A stretch of DNA of 64,000 nucleotides, from contig NZ_FTPO01000003.1 in NCBI RefSeq assembly GCF_900155915.1, forward strand, positions 124,001 through 188,000, given 5' to 3'. This DNA is from Microbacterium sp. RU33B. Its GTDB lineage: Bacteria > Actinomycetota > Actinomycetes > Actinomycetales > Microbacteriaceae. The notes beneath the pieces are model-generated. The model searched no databases, had not been told where the DNA came from, and saw nothing but the letters and a program-made list of their open reading frames with translations. This document shows positions 42,322 to 51,094 of the stretch, one piece after another (within the stretch, counting starts at the first letter, position 1; each line of letters starts with the position of its first letter). Made by a program: the position numbers and the translations under genes.

Positions 42322-44934
42322 TCAGAGCACGATCACGAGCCCGGGGCCGTTCGACGGAGCGACCGTCGCCGATCCGCCGTACGAGACCGTCAGGATCTTG
42401 ATCCCGCGGCTCGTGAACGGGGCGATGGAGACCGTCGCGGTGCCGTTCTTCACGACGCCCGTTCCGATGACCTTGCCGCCGGACGAGATCGTGACCGGTC
42501 CGTCGACGGGGACGCCGCCGTTCGCCGTCGTGAGGACGAAGACCTTCGAGGTCTTGCCCTTCGACACGACGATGCTCGTCGAGAGTCCGAGCGTCGACGA
42601 CGAGGCCTTGTTGACGACGACGTCGACGGTCGTGCTCGCCGCTCCCGCCGTCGCCGAGCCCGCGTACGACACCGTGAGGGTGTGCGTCCCGGGCTGGAGG
42701 GCGGTCTTGCCGAGCGAGACCGTGGCCGTGCCGTTCGCGAGGTTCGCGGTGCCGAGCGCCGTGCCTGCCGCATCCGTCACCGTGACGGCACCCGTCGGCG
42801 TCTGACCCGCAGCGGCGACCGTCACGACGACCTTCGGCGCGGTGCCGTACTGGACCGTCTTGGCGGTGGCCGTGACCGTGGCCGCGGGAGCCGCGACCGT
42901 CACGGGGATGACGGCCTGCGTGCCCGACGGCGCCGCCGTGAGCAGCAGGTAGCCCGACGTGCCGGCGACCGACAGCGGGAAGGTGACGTCGATCGTGGCG
43001 GCGTTGGCCGTGATGGCGGCCGAGCCCACCTCGACGGCGCCCGCCCCATCGGCGGTGGCGGCGAAGGACGCCGTGAGAGCCGTGTTGACCGGCGAACCGG
43101 CGCTCTTGAGGTCGAACGATCCGACCGACAGCGTCTGGGTCTCACCTGCGACGGGAGCGGTGTTCAGGCCGCTCACCGACACCGAGTGCTTCTCGAAGCT
43201 CGGGCTCACGGGCTGGTTCGCGCCGAGGTACGAGATCCACGCGTCGCGGTCGATGAGACCGGAGTCGCGGAAGTTCGTCGCCTCGCGGAACACCCAGAAG
43301 TTGTCGCCGCCGGCGCTGGCGGGGGTTCCCGTTCCGGCGAGGAACGTGAACGTGCCCACCCGGTACGTCTCGGCCGGATCGACCGGAGCTCCGTTCAGCA
43401 TCATCGAGGTGATGCGGCTTCCCTCGGGCAGCGCCGCGTCGAACGTGTAGCTGAAGCCCGTCGAGGTGCCCAGCGCCAGGTACGAGCGCGACGGCACGTT
43501 GCCGTTCGCGTCGCGCTGCCACTGCTGCTCGAGCAGGGTCTTGACCTGCGCTCCCGTCATGTCGACGGTGGCCAGGTTGTTCAGGAACGGCAGGACCGCG
43601 TTGGCCTCGGAGAACAGGATCGTCCCGTCGGAGTCCGCCGGGTTCTGGGCGTTGGCCGGGTAGAGGAGCTCGTTGCGCAGTCCGCCGGGGTTCACGAAGG
43701 CGATCTCGGCGCCACCCCGCTCGGGCGACGTCAGTGACGACAGCACCGCGTCGGCGACGAGGGTGCCGAGCGTGGACTCCTTGCCCCGGTCGTCACGGTT
43801 GGGCGCGACGGGAGGACCCGCCGGGTCGGTGAAGGCCGTGGTGACAGATGCCGTCAGCGTGCCGACCGGCTGGTTGCCGATGACCGCGGCGGCTGCGAGG
43901 GCCGCATCGACGATCGTCTTGACGGCAGCCACGCGCGGGTAGGTCACGGTGTCGACCGGCGTGGTGGCGGGCACGACCGCGTTCGTGACGATCGTGGCCA
44001 CATCGGTCTCGGTGTCGTAGGCGAGGGAGATCTGCCCGATGTTGGCGCCGTAGCTGCCGGTCTGGACGACGGCCCGGGTCCGGCTCGCGTCACCGGGGAC
44101 GGGGGCGGCGTAGGCGTAGGCCTGGTGCGTGTGCCCGTTCAGGATGACGTCGACGGCCGCCGACGTGTCGTTCACCATCTCGGCGAAGACCGCGCTGTCG
44201 GCGATCTGCTGGTCGAGGGTCGCCGCGGACTGCGACCGCGGGGCGCCCTCGTGGTAGGCCGCGAGGATGACGTCGGCCTCGCCGTTGGCGGCGTCGCCGT
44301 CGGTGAGCTGGGCGGCGACACGGTTGACCGCTTCGACGGGGTCGCCGAAGCTCAGCGTGTCCACGCCGCCGGGGGAGACGAGGGTGGGGGTCTCCTGGGT
44401 CACGGCGCCCACGACCGCGATCGTGACGCCGGCGCGCTCGAAGGTCGCGTACTCGGGGAGGGCCGGAGTCTGGGTGCCGGCCTGGTAGACGTTCGCGCCC
44501 AGGTAGTCCCACTGGGCGTTCGCGCCGCCGGCGATGACGTCGTCGACGAGGTCGGAGTAGCCCTGGTCGAACTCGTGGTTGCCGACCGCCGAGGCGTCGA
44601 GTTCGAGGGCGTTGAAGACATCGATCGTCGGCTGGTCGTCGGCCGACGAGGAGGCGAACTCCGAGGCGCCGATGATGTCACCGGTGCTCACGAGGAGCGT
44701 GTTCGCTCCATTGGCGCCGTCGGTGGCGCGCAGCTTCTCGACCGACGTCGCGAACGACGCCGTGGACGCGTTGATGCGGCCGTGGAAGTCGTTGAACGTC
44801 AGGATCTGGAGGTCGACCGTCGCGGCCTGGGCGGCGGGGACGACGAGTCCGAAGACCGACAGCGCGGCGATGGTCGCGGATGCAGCGACGATCCTCCCCG
44901 TGTGTCGATGGCGGACAGGAGCTGCGTGATTCAT
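42322..44934 (-). CDS. Secreted 5'-nucleotidase family protein with Ig-like tail
   Basis: 870 residues. A Sec signal peptide (residues 1-37, ending AAQA) precedes a metallophosphatase domain with ILTFNDFHGRI, GDIIGAS, GNHEFDQG and GHTHQAY (metal ligands) and then the 5'-nucleotidase C-terminal domain (GRGKESTLG-like NRDDRGKESTLGTLVADAVL, FVNPGGLRNELL). Residues ~560-870 are three beta-sandwich repeats of the Ig-like kind (TATAKTVQYGTAPKVVVTVA, VSLGKTALQPGTHTLTVSYA) and the end has no LPXTG or membrane anchor. It likely hydrolyses extracellular nucleotides or nucleotide sugars and supplies nucleosides and phosphate. Upstream 239 bp contains its promoter and the neighbour's terminator. Confidence 0.87.
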   Translation of the reverse strand: MNHAAPVRHRHTGRIVAASATIAALSVFGLVVPAAQAATVDLQILTFNDFHGRINASTASFATSVEKLRATDGANGANTLLVSTGDIIGASEFASSSADDQPTIDVFNALELDASAVGNHEFDQGYSDLVDDVIAGGANAQWDYLGANVYQAGTQTPALPEYATFERAGVTIAVVGAVTQETPTLVSPGGVDTLSFGDPVEAVNRVAAQLTDGDAANGEADVILAAYHEGAPRSQSAATLDQQIADSAVFAEMVNDTSAAVDVILNGHTHQAYAYAAPVPGDASRTRAVVQTGSYGANIGQISLAYDTETDVATIVTNAVVPATTPVDTVTYPRVAAVKTIVDAALAAAAVIGNQPVGTLTASVTTAFTDPAGPPVAPNRDDRGKESTLGTLVADAVLSSLTSPERGGAEIAFVNPGGLRNELLYPANAQNPADSDGTILFSEANAVLPFLNNLATVDMTGAQVKTLLEQQWQRDANGNVPSRSYLALGTSTGFSYTFDAALPEGSRITSMMLNGAPVDPAETYRVGTFTFLAGTGTPASAGGDNFWVFREATNFRDSGLIDRDAWISYLGANQPVSPSFEKHSVSVSGLNTAPVAGETQTLSVGSFDLKSAGSPVNTALTASFAATADGAGAVEVGSAAITANAATIDVTFPLSVAGTSGYLLLTAAPSGTQAVIPVTVAAPAATVTATAKTVQYGTAPKVVVTVAAAGQTPTGAVTVTDAAGTALGTANLANGTATVSLGKTALQPGTHTLTVSYAGSATAGAASTTVDVVVNKASSSTLGLSTSIVVSKGKTSKVFVLTTANGGVPVDGPVTISSGGKVIGTGVVKNGTATVSIAPFTSRGIKILTVSYGGSATVAPSNGPGLVIVL

Positions 44935-45103
44935 GTGACCATCCTTTTAGGCGGCGACTCGGGGAACGCGTGCGACGACGTCGACGCACGCGGGGGTGCT
45001 CTTGACGCTATCCGCGGCATCCGGGCCGATCAACCTTTTCCCGGCGGTCGCGGATGAGGTTCATCTCATCGTGACCTCGTGTTCACACGGAGGGTCGACG
45101 ACG

Positions 45104-45136
45104 ACGAAGGGCCGCCCCTGGGGGACGGCCCTTCGT
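45104..45136 (-). terminator. Terminator after the Bax-inhibitor-1 gene
   Basis: ACGAAGGGCCG pairs with CGGCCCTTCGT and CCCC with GGGG, with one bulged A and a two-base loop, about 40 bases beyond the stop codon of the minus-strand gene at 45174. The symmetric stem could also act on plus-strand transcripts. Confidence 0.8.
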
Positions 45137-45173
45137 GCGGAGGATGCGGCGGCGGATGCCGCGGCATCCGGTG

Positions 45174-46115
45174 TCAGTTGTTGCCGCGGACGATCGCGAT
45201 GATGCGGAGGATCTCGATGTACAGCCAGACGACCGTCACCATGATGCCGAACGCTCCGAGCCACGCGAACTTGCGCGGTGCGCCGTTGCGGACGCCCTGC
45301 TGGATCGAGTCGAAGTCGAGCACGAGCGAGTACGCGGCCATGATGACCACGAGCACGCCGATGATGAGGCCGAGCGGGATGCTGAACCCGCCGATGCCGA
45401 TCGATGCGCTGTAAAGGCCGAAAGTCTGATCCGCGGGAAGGACTCCCGTCCACATGAGGACGAGGTTAAGGAGAGCGAACACCCCGTAACCGATGAGCGC
45501 GATCATGAAGACCTTGGTGGCCTTCTTCGACGCGCGGATCTTGCCGCTCGCGAACAGCGCCAGCGTCACGCCGACGACGGCGAGGGTGGCGAGCGTGGCC
45601 TGCATGACGATGCCGGGCCAACGCACCTCGAAGAACGCCGAGATGCCGCCGACGAACAGGCCCTCGAACGCCGCGTAGGCGAAGATCAGCGCGGGGCGGA
45701 CCTTCTTGCGCGACGTGAAGATGATAACCATCGACAGCACGAAGCCGCCGAGCATGCCGATGATCCAGGGAGCCATCGTCACGGCCTGGTTCGGGTCGCC
45801 GGTGATCGTCAACGAGCCGCCCAGCGACCACAGCCAGCCTACGGCGGCCGTAGCGATCAGAACAGCGAACAACGCGAGGGTCTTGAGGACCGTGTCCTCG
45901 ACCGTCATGCGACCGGTGTCGATCGCGTTCGCAGGCGGAGCGGCGAACGCGCCCTCCATCTGCGCCTGCGCGGCGACGTCGACGCCGGCGCGCGAGGCCG
46001 CGGCGAACTGCGCGTTGCCGCCGAGGTTCGCCGCCTGCGGGCCGCCCGGGTAGGTCTTCACGGCCTTCGGGTCCTGGAACGCCGGGTTGTTGAATGCGGG
46101 GTTGTTGAGGGCCAC
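45174..46115 (-). CDS. Bax inhibitor-1/YccA family membrane protein
   Basis: 313 residues. A ~90-residue hydrophilic N-terminus (NNPAFNNPAFQDPKAVKTYP) precedes seven hydrophobic helices; the actinobacterial YccA/BI-1 pattern is seen in ALIFAYAAFEGLFVGGISAFFE, and in LVLDFDSIQQGVRNGAPRKF, where Asp residues form the Ca2+/pH switch. BI-1 proteins are Ca2+ leak channels or membrane-stress modulators; the role in actinobacteria is not established. GTG start 11 bases after AGGAG. Confidence 0.9.
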   Translation of the reverse strand: MALNNPAFNNPAFQDPKAVKTYPGGPQAANLGGNAQFAAASRAGVDVAAQAQMEGAFAAPPANAIDTGRMTVEDTVLKTLALFAVLIATAAVGWLWSLGGSLTITGDPNQAVTMAPWIIGMLGGFVLSMVIIFTSRKKVRPALIFAYAAFEGLFVGGISAFFEVRWPGIVMQATLATLAVVGVTLALFASGKIRASKKATKVFMIALIGYGVFALLNLVLMWTGVLPADQTFGLYSASIGIGGFSIPLGLIIGVLVVIMAAYSLVLDFDSIQQGVRNGAPRKFAWLGAFGIMVTVVWLYIEILRIIAIVRGNN

Positions 46116-46272
46116 GTGCTCTCACACTCCTGAATCGAGGGGTCAGCAGCGCTGTGCTGCTGGAATACAGGCTATCCGACCCCCTGCCCACGCAGGAATG
46201 CCGGCGCTGTGGATCCTCTTTGAACGGATGCCGCGGCATCCGGTCTCCGTGCCCCCGGGTAGCCTGGCTCAC

Positions 46273-47283
46273 GTGCCGCGTCCTCGTCCTCTCGTGATCG
46301 GTCACCGCGGGGCGCCCGGGTATCGGCCGGAGCATTCGCGGTCGTCGTACGACCTCGCCGTGGCGATGGGGGTCGATGCGGTCGAGCCCGACGTCGTCGT
46401 GTCGCGCGACGGCGTGCTGGTCGTGCGCCACGAGAACGAGATCGGATCGACGACGGATGTCTCCACGCGTCCGGAGTTCGCGGATCGTCGCACGACGAAG
46501 ACGATCGACGGCGCGGAGCTCACGGGATGGTTCACGGAGGACTTCACGTGGGACGAGCTGGCGACGCTGCGCTGCCGTGAGCGGCTGCCGCAGCTGCGCC
46601 CGACGAGCGCATCGTTCGACGACGAGCAGCCGGTGCTGCGACTGCGCGACGTCCTCGACCTGATCCGCGGGGCGTCGCTCGAACAGGGCCGCGAGATCGG
46701 CGTGGTCCTCGAGATCAAGCACGCGACGTACTTCGCGGGACTCGGGTTCGACATCTCGGCACTCGTGGCCGAGGAGCTGGCGGACGCCGGCTGGAGCCGG
46801 GGCGAGCTGCCGCTCGTCGTCGAGTCCTTCGAGTCCACCGTGCTCGCGCGTCTGAAGGCAAGGGGCATCCCCGCGACGTACATCTACCTGCTCGAAGCAG
46901 CGGGTCGACCGTTCGACCTGCTGTCGGCGCACGGGAAGGCGGCGCTGACCTATCGGCAGACCGCCGCGCCGGCCGGACTGGATGCGCTCGTCGGCGCGGT
47001 CGACGGCATCAGCGTCGACAAGCGCATGATCCTCTCGCCGGATCGGCTGGGCCGGGCGACGGGTCCGAGCCCGGTCGTCGCCGACGCGCACGCGCGCGGG
47101 CTGCGGGTGTTCACGTGGACGTGCCGCCCCGAGAACGCGTTCCTCGTCGCGCAGTTCCGCACGAAGGGCGGCGCCGGCGCGTTCGGCGACTACGAGTCGG
47201 AGTGGTCCATCATCCGGGATGCCGGAGTCGATGGCGTCTTCGTCGATCAGCCCGATCTCGGTCTGGCGTTCTTCCGCGGCTGA
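46273..47283 (+). CDS. glpQ: Glycerophosphodiester phosphodiesterase
   Basis: 336 residues, TIM barrel. VIGHRGAPGYRPEHS contains the catalytic HR and N-like motif, AVEPDVVVSRDGVLVVRHE the metal-binding E-x-D and general-acid His, and VVLEIKH a further metal ligand. It hydrolyses glycerophosphodiesters to glycerol-3-phosphate and alcohol. No signal peptide starts at this GTG, so cytoplasmic if the start is right; a GTG eight codons earlier would not add a signal peptide either. Confidence 0.87.
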   Translation: MPRPRPLVIGHRGAPGYRPEHSRSSYDLAVAMGVDAVEPDVVVSRDGVLVVRHENEIGSTTDVSTRPEFADRRTTKTIDGAELTGWFTEDFTWDELATLRCRERLPQLRPTSASFDDEQPVLRLRDVLDLIRGASLEQGREIGVVLEIKHATYFAGLGFDISALVAEELADAGWSRGELPLVVESFESTVLARLKARGIPATYIYLLEAAGRPFDLLSAHGKAALTYRQTAAPAGLDALVGAVDGISVDKRMILSPDRLGRATGPSPVVADAHARGLRVFTWTCRPENAFLVAQFRTKGGAGAFGDYESEWSIIRDAGVDGVFVDQPDLGLAFFRG

Positions 47284-47286
47284 CGC

Positions 47287-47523
47287 TCAGAGCGCTGCGT
47301 CGTCGAGGAGGGAGAGACGCTCGGCGACCGCCACGGCCTCTGCGCGGCTCGTGACGCCGAGCTTGCGGTACAGCGGCCGGATCTGCGTGCGGATCGTGTT
47401 GTGCGAGACGCCGTGCGTGGCTGCGATGGCCGCACTGCCGACTCCCCGGCGCTGCAGCGCCAGGATCTCCCGCTCGACGGGTCCTCGGGCACCACTCGTC
47501 GTTCCTTCTGCACCGCGGGCGCC
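47287..47523 (-). pseudogene. Orphan LuxR-type HTH fragment, in frame after the AraC stop codon
   Basis: Seventy-eight sense codons follow directly after the TGA of the AraC gene, in the same frame, ending at 47287. They encode a LuxR/NarL HTH (VEREILALQRRGVGSAAIAA, THGVSHNTIRTQIRPLYRKL, GVTSRAEAVAVAE). No ATG, GTG or TTG start with a ribosome-binding site occurs before the domain. It is either the remnant of a longer LuxR gene replaced or invaded by the AraC gene, or a C-terminal extension lost through a stop mutation (or reached by readthrough). Confidence 0.65.
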
Positions 47524-48321
47524 TCATTCGTCGACGGAGGTCGTGCCCCTCCGTCGATATTCTGTCGGAGTCGAACCGGTCCAGCGCAAGAACTGCGCCC
47601 GCAGTCGGGAGGGGCTCGTGAAGCCCGACCTCACGGAGATGTCGGCGACGGTGAGATCCGGCCGGGACTCGAGCAGCTCGCGAGCCGTGGCCACGCGTCG
47701 CTGGGCCAGCATCGTCGCGACCCCGCCCTCGCCCGCCTGCCGGTAGAGCTGGCGCCTGCTCGTGTGGAGCTCGCGGGCGAGCTGCACGACATCCAGACGC
47801 GGATCGGTGTGTCGCGCCTCGATCAGCGCCTCGATGCGGACGGCGAGCGACGCCTCTCGCGACTGCGGTGCGGCGGCGCGGGGATGCTCGTGGACGATGC
47901 CGCGCACGAGATTGACCAGTGCGTCGTCGAGCGCCCGGGGCCCGGCGGCGTCTCCGTGCTCGAAGTCGTCGGACAGGCTCCGCAGCAGGGCGCGCGAAGC
48001 GCGCACGAGGGGCGTGCCGGACAGCTCGGTCACATCGGCGAGGAGGGCCGATGTGACCCTCGCGAGCGGCGCGGCCAGCGCGATGCCCCGCAGCTGCGAG
48101 GACTCTGCCGCGACGGTGCCGGCACCGGTCAGAAGGAGCGCACGGGCATCGTCCACGTCGGAGTCCGACACGACGTGCATGAGCACGGCCTGCGGTTCGC
48201 GGGAGGACGCCAGTGCGGCAGAGCCGAGGATGGCGGGCACCGGACCGGACATGACGACGCACTCCGCGAATCGAGTCACCCGCAGCGAGCGTACGTTCGA
48301 CACACTGCCCCCAAACCTCAT
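47524..48321 (-). CDS. AraC-family transcriptional regulator
   Basis: 265 residues. The C-terminal ~100 residues are a full AraC/XylS double-HTH (LDVVQLARELHTSRRQLYRQ, VATARELLESRPDLTVADIS, SGFTSPSRLRAQFLRWTGST, PTEYRR). The N-terminal ~150 residues resemble the AraC-binding-like domain of NimR-type regulators only loosely. The ligand is unknown. The 316-bp gap upstream (to the rhodanese gene) contains no further gene. Confidence 0.82.
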   Translation of the reverse strand: MRFGGSVSNVRSLRVTRFAECVVMSGPVPAILGSAALASSREPQAVLMHVVSDSDVDDARALLLTGAGTVAAESSQLRGIALAAPLARVTSALLADVTELSGTPLVRASRALLRSLSDDFEHGDAAGPRALDDALVNLVRGIVHEHPRAAAPQSREASLAVRIEALIEARHTDPRLDVVQLARELHTSRRQLYRQAGEGGVATMLAQRRVATARELLESRPDLTVADISVRSGFTSPSRLRAQFLRWTGSTPTEYRRRGTTSVDE

Positions 48322-48637
48322 CGCGCCCGCGATGCCCCGTTCCCCGTCCGCTCAGGCTACGAGTGTCGTCGCCTGCGGTCGAGGTTTCCACCGTGCGATT
48401 CACCCCTCGCACTCACCCCTCTTCATCCTGGCCGAACGAACCTCGGGAAGCCGGTGCAGGCGCGGCCCTGCACACCGCGGTTCCGTGCCGAGATCAGCCG
48501 TGAAGTTGCGACATCCGAATGGTTCCGACATGCCGATGCCGCTGCGCGCATGACGAACTGTGACCCCGTGTTGCGCTCCGTCACGCCGCGCGTCGTCATC
48601 TGGGCGCTTCCGTGCCGCGACGCGCGAGCATAGGACG
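48322..48637. other. Intergenic region between AraC and rhodanese genes
   Basis: These 316 bp lie between divergent genes. I see no open frame with coding character, repeat or hairpin of note; the promoters of both genes should be here. A TAGGAC hexamer just before the rhodanese ATG may be part of a -10 or a ribosome-binding site. Confidence 0.5.
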
Positions 48638-49489
48638 ATGCCGCATCTCATCTCCCCCCAGGAGCTCGCGGAAGACCTCCGCGCGCATCGTCCTGTCCGG
48701 CTCCTCGACGTGCGCTGGCGCCTCGACCAGCCCGAAGGTCGACCCGCCTACCTCGAAGGGCACCTGCCCGGAGCCGTCTACGTCGATCTCGACGGAGAGC
48801 TGGCCGACCGCGCCGATCCGGCGAAGGGGCGTCATCCGCTTCCGAGCCGCGCGCAGCTGGAGGAGGCTGCCCGTCGCTGGGGCGTGAACACGGGGGATGC
48901 CGTCGTCGCGTACGACGACCTCGGATCGGTCGCCGCAGCACGGGCGTGGTGGCTGCTGTCGCGCGCGGGCGTCGACGTGCGCGTGCTCGACGGCGGTCTG
49001 CGCGGATGGCTGGCGGAGGGCGGTGCGGTCGAGACCGGCGACGTCCGGCCCGACCGCGGCGACGTGGAGCTCTCCGAGCCGACGGACGGCGTGATCGACA
49101 TCGACGACGCGGCGGACTGGTCGCGGCACGGGGTGCTGATCGACGTGCGGGCGCCCGAGCGCTACCGCGGCGAGTCCGAGCCCCTCGACCCCGTCGCCGG
49201 ACACATCCCGGGCGCGGTGAACCTGCCCACCAGCGCCCAGACCGAGGCGGGGAGGTTCCGCTCGGCCGAGGAGATCCGGGCCGCGTTCGAAAGCGTCGGC
49301 GCCGCGCCCGGTGCCGACGTCGCCGCGTACTGCGGCTCGGGGATCGCCGCGACGCACACCGCGCTCGCGGGCGCCATCGCGGGCATCGACGTCGCCGTGT
49401 TCCCCGGTTCGTGGAGCCAGTGGTCACGTACGCGCGGCCGGGACGTCGCGACCGGCCCGACCCCGTCGCGAGAGGTCAGCCCGCTGTGA
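48638..49489 (+). CDS. sseA: Sulfurtransferase (two rhodanese domains)
   Basis: 283 residues, tandem rhodanese domains as in thiosulfate and 3-mercaptopyruvate sulfurtransferases. Domain 1 is inactive (LLDVRWRLDQPEGRPAYLEG, GHLPGAVYVDLD); domain 2 has LIDVRAPERYRGE, AGHIPGAVNLPT and the active-site loop YCGSGIAATHTAL with catalytic Cys. CGSGIAA is closer to the mercaptopyruvate-type loop (CGSGVTA) than to the thiosulfate type. The ATG at 48638 is chosen over an unconserved upstream extension. The stop overlaps the start of the frameshifted monooxygenase gene, so sulfur metabolism links them. Confidence 0.88.
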   Translation: MPHLISPQELAEDLRAHRPVRLLDVRWRLDQPEGRPAYLEGHLPGAVYVDLDGELADRADPAKGRHPLPSRAQLEEAARRWGVNTGDAVVAYDDLGSVAAARAWWLLSRAGVDVRVLDGGLRGWLAEGGAVETGDVRPDRGDVELSEPTDGVIDIDDAADWSRHGVLIDVRAPERYRGESEPLDPVAGHIPGAVNLPTSAQTEAGRFRSAEEIRAAFESVGAAPGADVAAYCGSGIAATHTALAGAIAGIDVAVFPGSWSQWSRTRGRDVATGPTPSREVSPL

Positions 49490-50884
49490 CCGCCCCGCTC
49501 ATCGTCGGCGCCATGGTGCGCACGCTCGGCGCGTATCCGTCGGGCTGGCGCCACGCGGGCGCCCATTCCGACCCCCTGGGCGACGCGGGGGTCCTCCGCC
49601 ATATCGCGCGCGTGGCCGAGGATGCCGATCTCGATTACCTCTTCTTCGGCGATTGGCTCGCGACCGGGCCCGACCTGGAGTTCCGCGATCCGTACCTCCT
49701 CGCCCGGATCGATCCCCTCAGCGCCGTGCTCTTCCTCGCGGGGATCACCGAACGCATCGGACTGATCGCCACCGTCAACACGACGTACGCCGATCCCTAC
49801 GCGACCGCGCGCGCCACGGCGTCCCTCGACGTCCTGACGGGTGGGCGTGCGGGGGTGAACCTCGTCACCGGCGCGGAGCCGCGCGCGGCGGGGAACCACG
49901 GCCGTGACGCGCACGCCGACAACGAGACACGCTACGACCGCGCCGAGGAGTTCGTGCGGGTGCTCCGGCGGCTCTGGGAGACCTGGGACGACGGCGCCTG
50001 GCGCGCAGACAAGGACGCGGGTGTGCTGCTGGATGCCGCGGGCCTGCGCGATGCGGACTTCCGGGGGGCCCATCTCTCGGTCTCGGGTGGGCTCAACGTG
50101 GCGCGGCCCGCCGCAGACGCATCCGCCCATCGTGCACGCCGGGACGTCGCCGCGCTCCCGCGCGCTCGCGGCGACCGAGGCCGATCTCGCCCTCGTCGCC
50201 GCTCCGGATGTCGCCGGCGCCGCCGCCCTGCGCGCGGGCCTGCGTGCCGAGGCCTCCGCTGCCGGCCGCGATCCGGACGATCTGAAGGTGATCGTGCCGG
50301 TGCTCCCGGTCGTCGCCGTCGACCGGGGTGCGGCACGCGCCATCGTCGAGCGTCTTCTGGCTCTCGTGCCGATCGACGACGGCACGGCGGGGCGCACCGA
50401 GCGCGTCGCCTTCCCGGCGAACCGGTCGCTCGACGCGTTCCTCGACCTCGCGGGCTTCCCTTCCGACGACCCTGCGCGAAGCGTCTCGGTCGATTCCGGG
50501 GTCGCCGCCGCCGCCGTCGATCGCTTCGCCGAGCCGGCGGCGCGTGTCGCCGCGTTCGTCGGACGCCGCGCGGGCCTCACCCCGGGCGAGGGGCTCACCT
50601 GGCGGCACCTCATCGCGGCGAACGCCGTGCCCGCGAACTTCCTCGTTGGCGGACCGGCCGACGTCGCCGACCACTTCGAACGGTGGCGTGATGAGGAAGC
50701 GGCGGACGGATTCAACGTGCTGTCGGCGTTCCAGCCGTCGCAGTTCGAAGCCTTCGCGCAGCTCGCCGTTCCCGAACTGCGTCGCCGCGGACTGATCGGG
50801 CGGTCGGGCGCCACCCTGCGGGAGCGACTCGGTCTCGGCGCACCGCAGCTCGCGTACGCGCCGGCATCCGTCCTGTCGGCCTGA
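49486..50884 (+). pseudogene. LLM-class (NtaA/DszA-type) FMN-dependent monooxygenase, frameshifted
   Basis: The N-terminal ~205 codons (GTG 49486; LIVGAMVRTLGAYPSGWRHA, SLDVLTGGRAGVNLVTGAEP) and the C-terminal ~258 codons (PPIVHAGTSPRSRALAATEA, PANFLVGGPADVADHFERW) of one NtaA/SnaA/DszA-family monooxygenase lie in different frames. The join is at GCGGCCCGCCGCAG: one extra C in the CCC at 50107-50109 breaks the frame in GLNVARP|PQTHPPIVHAG. Removing it restores a full-length protein of ~465 residues. It is either a recent pseudogene or a sequencing error. It would oxidise a small organosulfur or amine compound with FMNH2, which the FMN reductase at 58578 could supply. Confidence 0.85.
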
Positions 50885-50897
50885 TCCGCGCGGGCAC

Positions 50898-50922
50898 GCC
50901 CCGCCGCGCACTGCGGCGGGGC
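50898..50922 (+). terminator. Terminator after the monooxygenase gene
   Basis: GCCCCGCCGC and GCGGCGGGGC form a perfect 10-bp stem with a 5-base loop, 13 bases after the stop codon. Confidence 0.85.
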
Positions 50923-51036
50923 TTCGCCGCGGGCACGCCGCAGGTCGTCTCTGTTACGCCCCGTGACCGCATGTGACGCCCGGCGTCGGGCCGTGAAGAC
51001 ACGTGACATCCCGGTTTCCGCCGGAGCGGAGACGTT

Positions 51037-51046
51037 CCTAGCGTGG
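51037..51046 (+). promoter_or_regulatory. Probable -10 region of the ABC importer/monooxygenase operon
   Basis: The hexamer TAGCGT in TTCCTAGCGTGG occurs about 50 bp ahead of the substrate-binding-protein ATG and matches the -10 type seen at 6668. No -35 is obvious. Confidence 0.4.
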
Positions 51047-51094
51047 AATCACTCGTCCTCCACAGCTCCCTCATCCCGAACCCAGGAGAAACCC

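Noticed and set aside
48400..48651. Small minus-strand open frame in the AraC-rhodanese gap
   Set aside because: No ribosome-binding site, biased Arg/Gly composition and overlap with the rhodanese start; more likely promoter DNA.
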